NCBI GenBank assembly: GCA_963752225.1 | Contig: CAVVXS010000007.1 | Location: forward strand, 1,922,001 to 1,986,000 | Source: JBBROS01 sp963752225 | GTDB lineage: Bacteria > Pseudomonadota > Alphaproteobacteria > Acetobacterales > Acetobacteraceae | DNA: 64,000 bases | Reading direction: 5' to 3' | Part shown: positions 53,187-61,313 of the stretch, piece by piece | How the letters are laid out: each line of letters begins with the position of its first letter | Position numbering within the stretch: the stretch's first letter is position 1 | Program-made: the position numbers and the translations under genes | The notes under the pieces: model-generated | Database searches by the model: none | What the model saw: the letters and a program-made list of their open reading frames with translations, nothing else | What the model was told of the DNA's origin: nothing

Positions 53187-53216
53187 AAAGGGGCGGCCCC
53201 TGCGGACCGCCCCTTT
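53187..53216 (-). terminator. Rho-independent terminator of rplM-rpsI
   Basis: Perfect 10-base stem (AAAGGGGCGG / CCGCCCCTTT) with a 10-base loop, followed on the minus strand by TTTTGCG. It lies 24 bases after the rpsI stop and isolates argC downstream. The stem could also work on the plus strand. Confidence 0.85.
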
Positions 53217-53240
53217 CGGATGCCTGGCCCGCGCGGGCCC

Positions 53241-53729
53241 TTAGCGCTTGCTGAACTGGAAGCTACGTCGGGCCTTGGCGCGGCCGTACTTCTTGCGCTC
53301 GACGACGCGGCTGTCGCGGGTGAGGAAGCCGGCGAGCTTCAGCACCGGACGCAGTTCCGGCTCGTAATGCGTCAGCGCACGGCTGATGCCGTGGCGGACC
53401 GCACCGGCTTGTCCGGACAGGCCGCCGCCATTGCAGGTGCAGACGACGTCGAACTGGTTGTAGCGATCGGCCACCAGGAACGGCTGGGTCAGCAGCATGC
53501 GCAGCACGGGACGCGCGAAATACTGGGCAAACTTCTTGCCGTTGACGGTGATGTCGCCGCGGCCGGGCTTGATCCAGACGCGGGCAATGGCGTTCTTGCG
53601 CCGGCCAGTGGCGTAGCTACGGCCAAGGTGGTCGCGCTTCGGCTCACGGCGGGGCGCGTCCGACAGGGTCGGGACGGCGCTGGCGACCGCGAGGTCTTTG
53701 AGGTCGGCGAGGGTACGGGTCTCGGACAC
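53241..53729 (-). CDS. rpsI: 30S ribosomal protein S9 (uS9)
   Basis: 162 residues. An N-terminal extension of about 35 residues typical of alphaproteobacteria is followed by SYATGRRKNAIARVWIKPGRGDITVNGKKFAQYF, the core GGGLSGQAGAVRHGISRALTHY, and the basic tail KYGRAKARRSFQFSKR that reaches the P-site tRNA. It begins 2 bases after the rplM stop and ends in a strong terminator. Confidence 0.98.
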   Translation of the reverse strand: MSETRTLADLKDLAVASAVPTLSDAPRREPKRDHLGRSYATGRRKNAIARVWIKPGRGDITVNGKKFAQYFARPVLRMLLTQPFLVADRYNQFDVVCTCNGGGLSGQAGAVRHGISRALTHYEPELRPVLKLAGFLTRDSRVVERKKYGRAKARRSFQFSKR

Positions 53730-53731
53730 GG

Positions 53732-54199
53732 TCAGTCCCTCTTGTTCTTGCGGTTCATGGCGGCGACGTCCAGCGGCTGCGGCGCCTGGCCTTCATGCGG
53801 GTGGGCAGCGCCCTTGTAGACGTGCAGGTGCTTCATCTGCTTGCGCTGCAGCGGGCCGCGCGTGATCATCCGCTCGACCGCCTTCTCGATGACCCGGCCC
53901 GGGTGCTCGCTGTCCAGACGCTGCTGGATCGTGCGGCCCTTGATGCCGCCGGGATAGCCGGTGTGCCAGTAGAAGGTGTCCTGGATCGCCTTGTTGCCGG
54001 TCACCCGCACCTTCTCGGCGTTGACGACGACGACGTTGTCGCCGCAATCGACGTGCGGGGTGAACTGCGGCTTGTGCTTGCCGCGGAGCCGGTTGGCGAT
54101 GATCGAGGCAAGCCGGCCGAGCACGAGCCCCTCGGCGTCGATCAGCACCCAGCCCTTGCTCACTTCCGTGGGCTTGAGCGATTGCGTGGTCTTCAACAT
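53732..54199 (-). CDS. rplM: 50S ribosomal protein L13 (uL13)
   Basis: 155 residues: KGWVLIDAEGLVLGRLASIIANRLRGKHKPQFTPHVDCGDNVVVVNAEKV, FYWHTGYPGGIKGRT and MKHLHVYKGAAHPHEGQAP are standard. Start at ATG 54199 with AGGA 7 bases upstream; a longer frame to 54280 adds 27 residues not found in the family. First gene of the rplM-rpsI pair. Confidence 0.98.
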   Translation of the reverse strand: MLKTTQSLKPTEVSKGWVLIDAEGLVLGRLASIIANRLRGKHKPQFTPHVDCGDNVVVVNAEKVRVTGNKAIQDTFYWHTGYPGGIKGRTIQQRLDSEHPGRVIEKAVERMITRGPLQRKQMKHLHVYKGAAHPHEGQAPQPLDVAAMNRKNKRD

Positions 54200-54229
54200 G
54201 GTGGTGTCCTGAACCTTGACGTGGCGCGC

Positions 54230-54258
54230 CCTATGCGCCGCAACCCACGCCAGGTCAA
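54230..54258 (-). promoter_or_regulatory. Promoter of rplM-rpsI
   Basis: On the minus strand TTGACC (54253-54258), 17 bases, then CATAGG (54230-54235), leaving a leader of about 23 bases to the L13 start. Position and -35 are convincing; the -10 matches at 3 of 6, which is common in these bacteria. Confidence 0.55.
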
Positions 54259-54269
54259 GGGTTTTGGCA

Positions 54270-54289
54270 TGTGGTATCATGCTACCACA
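54270..54289. promoter_or_regulatory. Palindromic operator candidate upstream of the dehydratase operon
   Basis: TGTGGTA-TCATGC-TACCACA is a 7+7 perfect inverted repeat, 12 bases from the rplM -35 and 72 bases before the dehydratase start. The TGGTA...TACCA half sites recall operators of GntR-type regulators, which often control sugar-acid catabolism. No regulator gene is in the window next to it. Confidence 0.5.
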
Positions 54290-54294
54290 GCCGC

Positions 54295-54322
54295 GCCGCC
54301 TCGTCCTGGTGGGCGAGGCGGC
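54295..54322 (+). promoter_or_regulatory. Leader hairpin within a 17-codon ORF before the dehydratase gene
   Basis: A 9-base perfect stem (GCCGCCTCG / CGAGGCGGC) with a 10-base loop, followed by GTCTGTT. It lies inside a small frame, ATG 54279 to TGA 54332, reading MLPQPRRLVLVGEAAVC. It is upstream of, and oriented with, the dehydratase gene, so it can act as an attenuator or mRNA-stability element. It is not behind any plus-strand gene, so it is not a simple upstream terminator. Confidence 0.4.
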
Positions 54323-54360
54323 CGTCTGTTGACCGCGTGCAAAACATGCTTGGATGCCGC

Positions 54361-56061
54361 ATGGACACCGAACAGAAGCACGGCATCGCCCGCAACACGC
54401 CCGGCTACGGCGACCCCGATTTCGCGCTCTACTTGCGCCGCTCCTTCTACAAGTCGATGGGCCTGTCGCAGGCCATGCTCGATCGGCCCATCATCGGCAT
54501 CGTCGATACCGGGTCCGGCTACAACAACTGCCACCGCACCGCGCCCGAGCTGATCGAGGCGGTCAAGCGCGGCGTGCTGGCGGCCGGCGGGCTGCCGATG
54601 CCGTTCCCGACGATCAGCCTGTCGGAACCGAGCCTATTTCCGACCAGCATGCATTTCCGCAACCTGGCCGCGCTCGACACCGAGGCGATGCTGGCCGCCC
54701 AACCCATGGACGCCGCGGTCATGGTCGGCGGCTGCGACAAGTCGGTGCCGGCGCAGTTGATGGGTGCCGCCTCCTCCGACATGCCGGCGATCCAGCTCGT
54801 CACCGGGCCGATGCTGGCCAGCCCCTACCAGGGCGAGCGGCTGGCCGCCTGCACCGATTGCCGCCGCTACTGGGCTGCCTTCCGCGCGGGGAAAGTGCCG
54901 GGCGAGCGCATCGCCGAGATCGAAAGCCGTCTCGCCAGCACCGCCGGCACCTGCGGCGTGATGGGCACCGCCTCCACGATGGCCTGCATCGCCGAGACGC
55001 TCGGCTTCATGCCGGCCGGCACGTCGGGCATTCCGGCCGTGCACGCCGACCGGCTGCGCGCCGCCGAGGAAGCCGGCACGCTGGCGATGCGCTTCGTGTC
55101 CGCGCCGATCCGCCCCTCCCAGCTCATCACCGAGCACTCGGTCGAGAACGCGCTGCGAGTACTGCTGGCGCTCGGCGGCAGCACCAACGCACTGATCCAC
55201 CTGACCGCGATCGCCGGGCGGCGCGGCATCAAGGTGGACCTGCAGCATCTGAACCACCTGTCCGACACCACCCCGGTGCTGGTGGACCTGAAACCGACGG
55301 GCGAGGGTTACATGGAGGACTTCCATGCCGCCGGCGGCCTGCCCGCCTTGCTGTGGGAGTTGCGCGACCTGCTGCACACCGACACGCTCGACGTCACCGG
55401 CCGCACCCTGGGCGAGCGCCTGGCCGAGCCACCCTTTGTCGACCGCCGCTACATCCGTGCCCGGGCCGAGCCGGTCAGCCCGGTCGGCGGCATCGTCGCC
55501 CTGTTCGGCAGCTTGGCGCCGCGCGGCGCCATCCTGAAGCGCAGTGCCGCCACCCCTGCTTTGTTCGAGACCGAGGCCCGCTGCCTCGTGTTCGACGGCC
55601 CCGCCGACCTCGCAGCCCGCATCGACGACCCGGCGCTCGACGTTGCCGAGGGCGATATTTTGGTGCTCAAGAATGCCGGGCCGCTGACCCCGGCCGGCAT
55701 GCCGGAAGCCGGCTACCTGCCGATCCCGACCAAGCTGGGCCGGACCGGGGTGAAGGACATGGTGCGGATCAGCGACTGCCGCATGTCGGGCACCGCGTTC
55801 GGCACCATCGTGCTGCATGTGACCCCGGAAGCCGCCGCGGGCGGGCCGCTCGGGCTGGCGGAGACCGGGGACCGGATCCGGCTCTCGGTGCGGGACCGGC
55901 GGCTCGACCTGCTTGTGGAGGACGCCACGCTGGCCCGGCGGCGCGAGGCCTGGTCGCCGCCGGCCAAGCCGAAGCGCGGCTGGGACCGGCTGATCGCCGA
56001 CCAGGTCACCCAGGCGGACGAGGGCTGCGACTTGCGGGTGCTGCGGGCCGAAGGGGAGTAA
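54361..56061 (+). CDS. IlvD/Edd-family dehydratase, probably sugar-acid dehydratase
   Basis: 566-residue Fe-S dehydratase. Cluster cysteines and surroundings: GSGYNNCHRTAPELIEAVKRG, VGGCDKSVPAQLMGAASSDMP, and AGTCGVMGTASTMACIAETLGF. RRYWAAFRAGKV and ALGGSTNALIHLTAIAGRRG are as in L-arabonate/D-xylonate/gluconate dehydratases rather than in IlvD proper. C-terminal swivel part: ISDCRMSGTAFGTIVLHVTPEAA. Start ATG 54361 has GGA 6 bases upstream; ATG 54346 or GTG 54271 are less likely. The next gene follows after 10 bases. It removes water from an aldonic acid to a 2-keto-3-deoxy acid (family knowledge; substrate inferred). Confidence 0.85.
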   Translation: MDTEQKHGIARNTPGYGDPDFALYLRRSFYKSMGLSQAMLDRPIIGIVDTGSGYNNCHRTAPELIEAVKRGVLAAGGLPMPFPTISLSEPSLFPTSMHFRNLAALDTEAMLAAQPMDAAVMVGGCDKSVPAQLMGAASSDMPAIQLVTGPMLASPYQGERLAACTDCRRYWAAFRAGKVPGERIAEIESRLASTAGTCGVMGTASTMACIAETLGFMPAGTSGIPAVHADRLRAAEEAGTLAMRFVSAPIRPSQLITEHSVENALRVLLALGGSTNALIHLTAIAGRRGIKVDLQHLNHLSDTTPVLVDLKPTGEGYMEDFHAAGGLPALLWELRDLLHTDTLDVTGRTLGERLAEPPFVDRRYIRARAEPVSPVGGIVALFGSLAPRGAILKRSAATPALFETEARCLVFDGPADLAARIDDPALDVAEGDILVLKNAGPLTPAGMPEAGYLPIPTKLGRTGVKDMVRISDCRMSGTAFGTIVLHVTPEAAAGGPLGLAETGDRIRLSVRDRRLDLLVEDATLARRREAWSPPAKPKRGWDRLIADQVTQADEGCDLRVLRAEGE

Positions 56062-56071
56062 GGGCGGCCGC

Positions 56072-56959
56072 TTGGCCACGCCGGCCGCCACCGCTCCGCG
56101 CGGGGCCGCCGTGCACGTGGTGGGCGCGTCGGGGCGGTCGGGCCAGGCGATCTGCCGTGCGCTGATCGAGCGCGGCCGGCCCGTGGTGCCGGTCGTGCGC
56201 AGCGCCGCTCGCTGGGCCGCAACCGGCCTTCCCGGCACGCCCCGCATCGCCGACCTCGAGGGCGCCGGCCTGCCCGAGGCGATGGCCGACGCAACGGTCG
56301 TCGTGTCCGGCGCCCATGCTCGGCACATCCCGGCGATCCTGGCCGCGTCGCCGCACGCGCAACGCTACGTCTTCCTCGGCAGCACGCGGAAGTTCACCCG
56401 CTGGCCGGACGCGCATGGCAACGGGGTGCTGGCCGGCGAGGCCGCATTCCGCGCCTCCGGGCGGCCCGGCGTGCTGCTGCACCCGACGATGATCTACGGT
56501 GCCCAGGGCGAGAACAACGTGCAGCGGCTCGCTGCTCTGCTGCGCCGGCTGCCGCTGGTGCCGCTGCCGGGCGGCGGGCGGGCGCTGGTGCAGCCGATCC
56601 ACCAATCCGACGTGACCCGGTCGATTCTGGCCGCGCTGGACATCGAGTGGGCCGGGCCGGAAAGCCTGGTGATCGCCGGGCCGGAGCCAATGACCTACGC
56701 GGCCTTCGTGCGCGCCGTCGCCGCAGCGGCCGGGCTGCGGCGGCCGCTTATCGTGCCGGTGCCGCCGGCCCTGCTGCTGCTCGCCAGCCCGCTCACCCGC
56801 CTGCCCGGCCTGCCGCGGATCGGTGCCGACGAGATCCGGCGGCTGCTGGAGGACAAGGCCTTCGACATCGCCCCGATGCGGACTAAGCTGGGCGTTAACC
56901 CCCTTCCCTTGGACGCCGGTCTGGCGGCCACGTTTGCAGGTAGAAACTCATGCCCGTGA
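56072..56959 (+). CDS. NAD(P)-binding epimerase-like protein
   Basis: 295 residues of the extended/atypical SDR type (NmrA- or NDUFA9-like). The nucleotide motif is VHVVGASGRSGQAI (TGxxGxxG-like) near residue 15; RYVFLGSTRKF and LLHPTMIYGAQGENNVQRL (active-site Tyr of the atypical class) follow, then QPIHQSDVTRSILAAL. The classical YxxxK motif is absent, so it may bind NAD(P) without classical epimerase activity. TTG 56072 has AGGG 7 bases upstream. It overlaps the amidohydrolase gene by 10 bases. Confidence 0.8.
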   Translation: MATPAATAPRGAAVHVVGASGRSGQAICRALIERGRPVVPVVRSAARWAATGLPGTPRIADLEGAGLPEAMADATVVVSGAHARHIPAILAASPHAQRYVFLGSTRKFTRWPDAHGNGVLAGEAAFRASGRPGVLLHPTMIYGAQGENNVQRLAALLRRLPLVPLPGGGRALVQPIHQSDVTRSILAALDIEWAGPESLVIAGPEPMTYAAFVRAVAAAAGLRRPLIVPVPPALLLLASPLTRLPGLPRIGADEIRRLLEDKAFDIAPMRTKLGVNPLPLDAGLAATFAGRNSCP

Positions 56960-58122
56960 TCAACCGCATCGCCGAGTTCCACCCCGAGATGACGGAATGG
57001 CGGCACGACCTGCACACCCATCCGGAGCTGGCGCTGAACGAGCACCGCACCTCGGGGCTTGTGCAGGACAAGCTGCGGGCGTTCGGCGTGGACGAGGTGC
57101 ATGCCGGCATCGCCAGCACCGGCGTCGTCGGCGTCATCCGCGGCAGCGCGCCGGGCCCCGCGGTCGGCTTGCGCGCCGACATGGACGCGCTGCCGATCCA
57201 GGAGGAGACCGGCCTGCCTTACGCGAGCCAGACGCCGGGCGTGATGCACGCTTGCGGCCATGACGGGCACACCACGATGCTGCTCGGCGCCGCCCGCTAC
57301 CTCGCGGAAACCCGCAACTTCGCCGGCACCGCCTACGTGATCTTTCAGCCGGCCGAGGAGAACAAGGGCGGCGGCCGCATGATGGTCGAGGAGGGCCTGT
57401 TCGAGCGCTTCCCGATGAACCAGGTGTTCGGCATCCACAACTGGCCGGCGGCACCCGAAGGCGTGTTCACCTGGCGCGATGGCCCGGTGATGGCCGCCGT
57501 CGCCGACATCGAGATCACCATCACCGGCCGTGGCGCGCATGGGGCGCAGCCGCACCAGGGCACCGACCCGATCGTGGTTGCCGCCGCCATCGTGCAGGGG
57601 CTGCAGAGCATCGTCGCCCGCAACATGGAGCCGGTCGAGGCCGGCGTGGTGACGATCGGCAGCATCCAGGGCGGCCACATCTACAACGTCATCCCCGAGA
57701 CCGTCCGCATGCTCGGCACCGCGCGCTGGTTCGCGCCCGAGGTCGGCGACCTGCTTGAACGCCGGGTCGTGCTGCTGGCGACGCAGATCGCGGCCGGCTT
57801 CGGCGCGGTGGCGGACGCCCGCTTCATCCGGACCTACCCGGCGACGGTCAACGACCCCGAGGCGGTCGCGATGTGCCGCCGCGCCGCCGCGGACGTCGTC
57901 GGCGAGGCGAAGGTGGAGCACATGGCCAAGCCGACCATGGGCGGCGAGGATTTCAGCTTCATGCTCAACAAAAAGCAGGGCGCCTACCTGATGCTCGGCG
58001 GCCGCCGCACCCCGGACGACGCCATGGTCCACCACCCGCGCTACGACTTCAACGACGCCATCCTCCCGGTCGGCGCCAGTTACTTCGCGCGGCTCGTGGA
58101 GCAGTTGCTGCCTCGCTCATAG
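56950..58122 (+). CDS. M20-family amidohydrolase (hippurate hydrolase type)
   Basis: 390-residue metal-dependent N-acyl-amino-acid amidohydrolase. Metal ligands: Cys-His in MHACGHDGHTTMLLGAARYL (about residues 97-116), Glu pair in FQPAEENKGGG, His in HGAQPHQGTDPIV, and GGEDFSFML at the C-terminus. GLRADMDALPIQEETGLPYAS is standard. It cleaves N-acyl or N-aroyl amino acids; the substrate is not fixed. Overlaps the upstream gene by 10 bases. Last gene of the dehydratase-epimerase-amidohydrolase operon. Confidence 0.93.
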   Translation: MPVINRIAEFHPEMTEWRHDLHTHPELALNEHRTSGLVQDKLRAFGVDEVHAGIASTGVVGVIRGSAPGPAVGLRADMDALPIQEETGLPYASQTPGVMHACGHDGHTTMLLGAARYLAETRNFAGTAYVIFQPAEENKGGGRMMVEEGLFERFPMNQVFGIHNWPAAPEGVFTWRDGPVMAAVADIEITITGRGAHGAQPHQGTDPIVVAAAIVQGLQSIVARNMEPVEAGVVTIGSIQGGHIYNVIPETVRMLGTARWFAPEVGDLLERRVVLLATQIAAGFGAVADARFIRTYPATVNDPEAVAMCRRAAADVVGEAKVEHMAKPTMGGEDFSFMLNKKQGAYLMLGGRRTPDDAMVHHPRYDFNDAILPVGASYFARLVEQLLPRS

Positions 58123-58232
58123 CGGCACCGTGTCCGCAGCGGCCAAACGCGGCTCCGCAGTTGAATGTCTCCCCACCGAGTCCCCACAGTTAGGATGTGC
58201 CGACACCGGCGCTGCAGTCGAAGGAGGCTGGC

Positions 58233-59258
58233 ATGTCCGGTTCGGAAACCACCGTCGATCGCCGCCTGCTGCTGGCAAGCCTGCTCGAGTTCCAGTCGCC
58301 GTGCGTGCGGCGGAGCGTGCTGCAGTTGCTGACCACCGGCGGCGCTTATCTGGCGATGCTGGCACTGATGTATGTGGCGCTGCAGGTGTCGTTCTGGCTG
58401 GCGCTGCCGCTGGCCATCCCTGCCGCGGGCCTCGTCGTGCGCTTGTTCATCATCCAGCACGATTGCGGACATGGCTCGTATTTCCGGTCCGCGCGCGGCA
58501 ACGCCGCGGTCGGTTGGCTGTGCAGCCTGGCCACGTTCACGCCTTATGCGAACTGGCGGCGGCAGCACGCCGGTCATCATGCGGTGTGGAACAACCTGGA
58601 TCGGCGCGAGAACGCGGACCTCTACTCCACCTGCCTCACGGTCGCCGAATACGCCGCATTGCCGCCGGTTCGGCAGCGGCTGTACCGGCTCGTGCGGCAT
58701 CCCTTGGTCACGCAAGTGCTGCTGCCGCCGTTCGTGTTCCTCCTGCTGTATCGGGTGCCGTTCGACACGCCCAGGAGCTGGCGTCGTGAGCGCCGCGGGG
58801 TTCACGCCACCAATCTCGCACTGTTCGCCGCGTTGGGCGCCCTCGCTCTGCTGCTCGGCTGGAGCGCGGTGGCGTTGATCGAGTTGCCGGTGATGCTGTT
58901 CGCGTCGATCGCCGGGGTTTGGCTGTTCTCGGTGCAGCACCGGTTCGAAGACGCGGAATGGATGCGACAGGGTGATTGGACGGCGATGCGGGCCGCGCTG
59001 CATGGCAGTTCCTATCTCGAGCTGCCGCGCTGGCTGCAGTGGTTCACCGGCAACATCGGCTTCCACCACGTGCACCATCTGGTGCCGCGAGTGCCGAACT
59101 ATCGCCTGGAAGCGTGCCACGCCGCGCTCGCGGGCCGGGCCGGGCCGGTGCGGCGGCTGTCGTTCGCCGACGCGTTGCGGGCCCCGAGTTTCGCGTTGTG
59201 GGACGAGGTGGCGGCCCGGATGACGCCGTTTCCGCGGGTCGAACGCCGGCGTGGCTAA
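58233..59258 (+). CDS. Membrane fatty acid desaturase
   Basis: 341-residue integral di-iron desaturase. Three histidine boxes are clear: HDCGHG (about residue 82), HAGHH (about 118) and HHVHH (about 281). Hydrophobic helices lie between. The layout resembles omega-6/DesA-type acyl-lipid desaturases. GAAGGAGG 5 bases upstream fixes ATG 58233; an upstream in-frame start at 58197 has no ribosome-binding site. The end overlaps radA by 8 bases. It adjusts membrane fluidity; the bond position is unknown. Confidence 0.93.
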   Translation: MSGSETTVDRRLLLASLLEFQSPCVRRSVLQLLTTGGAYLAMLALMYVALQVSFWLALPLAIPAAGLVVRLFIIQHDCGHGSYFRSARGNAAVGWLCSLATFTPYANWRRQHAGHHAVWNNLDRRENADLYSTCLTVAEYAALPPVRQRLYRLVRHPLVTQVLLPPFVFLLLYRVPFDTPRSWRRERRGVHATNLALFAALGALALLLGWSAVALIELPVMLFASIAGVWLFSVQHRFEDAEWMRQGDWTAMRAALHGSSYLELPRWLQWFTGNIGFHHVHHLVPRVPNYRLEACHAALAGRAGPVRRLSFADALRAPSFALWDEVAARMTPFPRVERRRG

Positions 59259-60654
59259 GCAAGCGGCGCGCTACGTTTGCCAGTCCTGCGGCGCCGTCTA
59301 CCCGAAATGGGTCGGCAAGTGCGACGCGTGCGGCGAGTGGAACACGCTGGTCGAGGAAACGATCGAAGCCCGGCCCGGCGCCACGAAAACGGGCGTCGGC
59401 CGCCGGGTCGCCTTCGTCGGCCTGCAGGGCAGCGCCGCGCCGCCGCCGCGTGCCCAGGCCGGCATCGCCGAGCTCGATCGCGTGCTCGGCGGCGGCTTCG
59501 TGCCGGCGTCGGTGGTGCTGGTGGGCGGCGACCCTGGCATCGGCAAGTCGACGCTGATGCTGCAAGCCGCGGCCCGGCTGGCCCGCAACGGGCGGCGGGT
59601 CATGTATATCTCCGGCGAGGAATCGATCGACCAGGTGCGCATGCGTGCCCGGCGTCTCGACCTCGACGATGCGCCGCTGCAGCTCGCCGCCGCGATCAAC
59701 GTCCGCGACATCGCCGCCACGCTCGAAACCGAGCCCGACCTCGCTCTGGTGGTGATCGATTCGATCCAGACCATGTGGCTCGACAGCATCGAGAGCGCGC
59801 CCGGCACGGTCGGCCAGGTCCGGGCGACGAGCTTCGAGCTGATCCGGCTGGCAAAGTCGCGCGGCTTTTCGCTGGTGCTGGTCGGCCACGTGACGAAGGA
59901 GGGCTCGCTCGCCGGGCCGCGCGTGCTGGAGCACATGGTGGACGCGGTGCTGTATTTCGAAGGCGACCGCGGCCACCAGTTTCGCATCCTGCGCGCGGTG
60001 AAGAACCGGTTCGGCGCCACCGACGAGATCGGCGTGTTCGCCATGACGGAGGCCGGGTTGGCCGAGGTGCCGAACCCGTCGGCGCTGTTCCTGGCCGAGC
60101 GGCGCGGCAACATCGCCGGCTCGGCCGTGTTCGCCGGGCTGGAAGGCACGCGGCCGGTGCTGCTCGAAGTGCAAGCGCTGCTGGCGCCGAACTCGGGCGG
60201 CTCGCCGCGGCGCTCGGTGGTCGGCTGGGACAGCGGACGCCTCGCCATGCTGCTGGCGGTGCTCGAGTCGCGGGCCGGACTGCGTCTCGGCGGCTCGGAC
60301 GTCTACCTCAACGTGGCCGGCGGGCTGCGGGTCACGGAGCCGGCGGCGGACCTCGCGGTGGCCGCGGCTTTGGTTTCGGCGGCGACCGAAACGCCGACCA
60401 GCGCCGGCACGGTCTACTTCGGCGAGGTCGGGTTGTCCGGCGAGATCCGCCAAGTCGCACAGGCGGATGCTCGGCTGAAAGAGGCGCAGAAGCTGGGCTT
60501 CGAGACCGCCACCCTGCCCCGCCGGATCGCCCGCGGCGGCAAGCAGCCGGCGGCGCCGGACGGGCTGCGGCTCGACGAGCTCGGCCATGTCAGCGATCTG
60601 GTCGCGCGTTTCGCCGGGCGCACACCTGCCAAGCATTCGGTTGTCACGGAATAG
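59251..60654 (+). CDS. radA: DNA repair protein RadA
   Basis: 467-residue RecA-like ATPase that drives branch migration in homologous recombination. Zinc finger YVCQSCGAVYPKWVGKCDAC at residues 8-27, Walker A GGDPGIGKSTLMLQAA (about 91-106), the RadA-specific KNRFGATDEIG motif (about 252) and a C-terminal Lon-protease-like domain (GGSDVYLNVAGGLRVTEPAADLAV). GTG 59251 lies inside the desaturase gene. cvpA starts 61 bases downstream. Confidence 0.97.
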   Translation: MAKQAARYVCQSCGAVYPKWVGKCDACGEWNTLVEETIEARPGATKTGVGRRVAFVGLQGSAAPPPRAQAGIAELDRVLGGGFVPASVVLVGGDPGIGKSTLMLQAAARLARNGRRVMYISGEESIDQVRMRARRLDLDDAPLQLAAAINVRDIAATLETEPDLALVVIDSIQTMWLDSIESAPGTVGQVRATSFELIRLAKSRGFSLVLVGHVTKEGSLAGPRVLEHMVDAVLYFEGDRGHQFRILRAVKNRFGATDEIGVFAMTEAGLAEVPNPSALFLAERRGNIAGSAVFAGLEGTRPVLLEVQALLAPNSGGSPRRSVVGWDSGRLAMLLAVLESRAGLRLGGSDVYLNVAGGLRVTEPAADLAVAAALVSAATETPTSAGTVYFGEVGLSGEIRQVAQADARLKEAQKLGFETATLPRRIARGGKQPAAPDGLRLDELGHVSDLVARFAGRTPAKHSVVTE

Positions 60655-60715
60655 TCGTCGTTTACCCGGGCCGGTCCGCCCCCTATATCCCGGTCATAAT
60701 GCACCGGATCACCGA

Positions 60716-61303
60716 ATGAACTGGGTGGACCTCGTGGTCCTGGCAGTGATTGCGCTGTCCGGCCTGCTCGCCTTCATGCGTGGATTGGTGCGCGAGGTGC
60801 TCGGGCTCGGCGCCTGGATCATCGCCGGCCTGGTGGCCAGCTCCTATGGCGTATTTCCGCTGGTGCAACCCTGGATGCGGGCGCAGTTCGCTGATCAGAC
60901 CACGGCCGATCTCGTTGCGTTTGGCGGCGTGTTCGTGGTGACGCTGATCGTGCTGTGGATGGTGGCGGCCATGATCGGCGCGGCGGTGCGCGGCTCGTTC
61001 CTCGGCGGCCTCGACCGGACGCTCGGCCTTGTCTTCGGCCTCGCCCGTGGCGCCGGGCTGGTTGCGGTCATGTACGTGCTGGTCGGGCTCGCGATCCCCA
61101 CGGAGCAATGGCCGGCCCCGGTCGTGCGTGCGGCGTCCTTGCCCACGGTTTATCGCGGCGCCGAGTGGATCGCGGCGCAGGTGCCGCCCGCGTATCGGCC
61201 CAGCGTCGCGCCGCCGCCCACGGGACGGCCGACCACATCGGCCATGCTCCTGCAGCCCAAGCCCGCCGGCCGCGCCTTCGGCGTTCGTGCCGGGCGGGAA
61301 TAG
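60716..61303 (+). CDS. cvpA: CvpA-family membrane protein
   Basis: 195 residues. MNWVDLVVLAVIALSGLLAFMRGLVREVLGLGAWIIA is the CvpA opening; four hydrophobic segments follow to about residue 125, then a Pro/Ala-rich soluble tail (PPPTGRPTTSAMLLQPKP). CvpA is needed for colicin V production and for bile and envelope stress tolerance in E. coli. Its place just before purF is conserved. ATG 60716 chosen, because the longer frame adds 43 residues overlapping radA. Confidence 0.92.
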   Translation: MNWVDLVVLAVIALSGLLAFMRGLVREVLGLGAWIIAGLVASSYGVFPLVQPWMRAQFADQTTADLVAFGGVFVVTLIVLWMVAAMIGAAVRGSFLGGLDRTLGLVFGLARGAGLVAVMYVLVGLAIPTEQWPAPVVRAASLPTVYRGAEWIAAQVPPAYRPSVAPPPTGRPTTSAMLLQPKPAGRAFGVRAGRE

Positions 61304-61313
61304 GAAGAACGCC

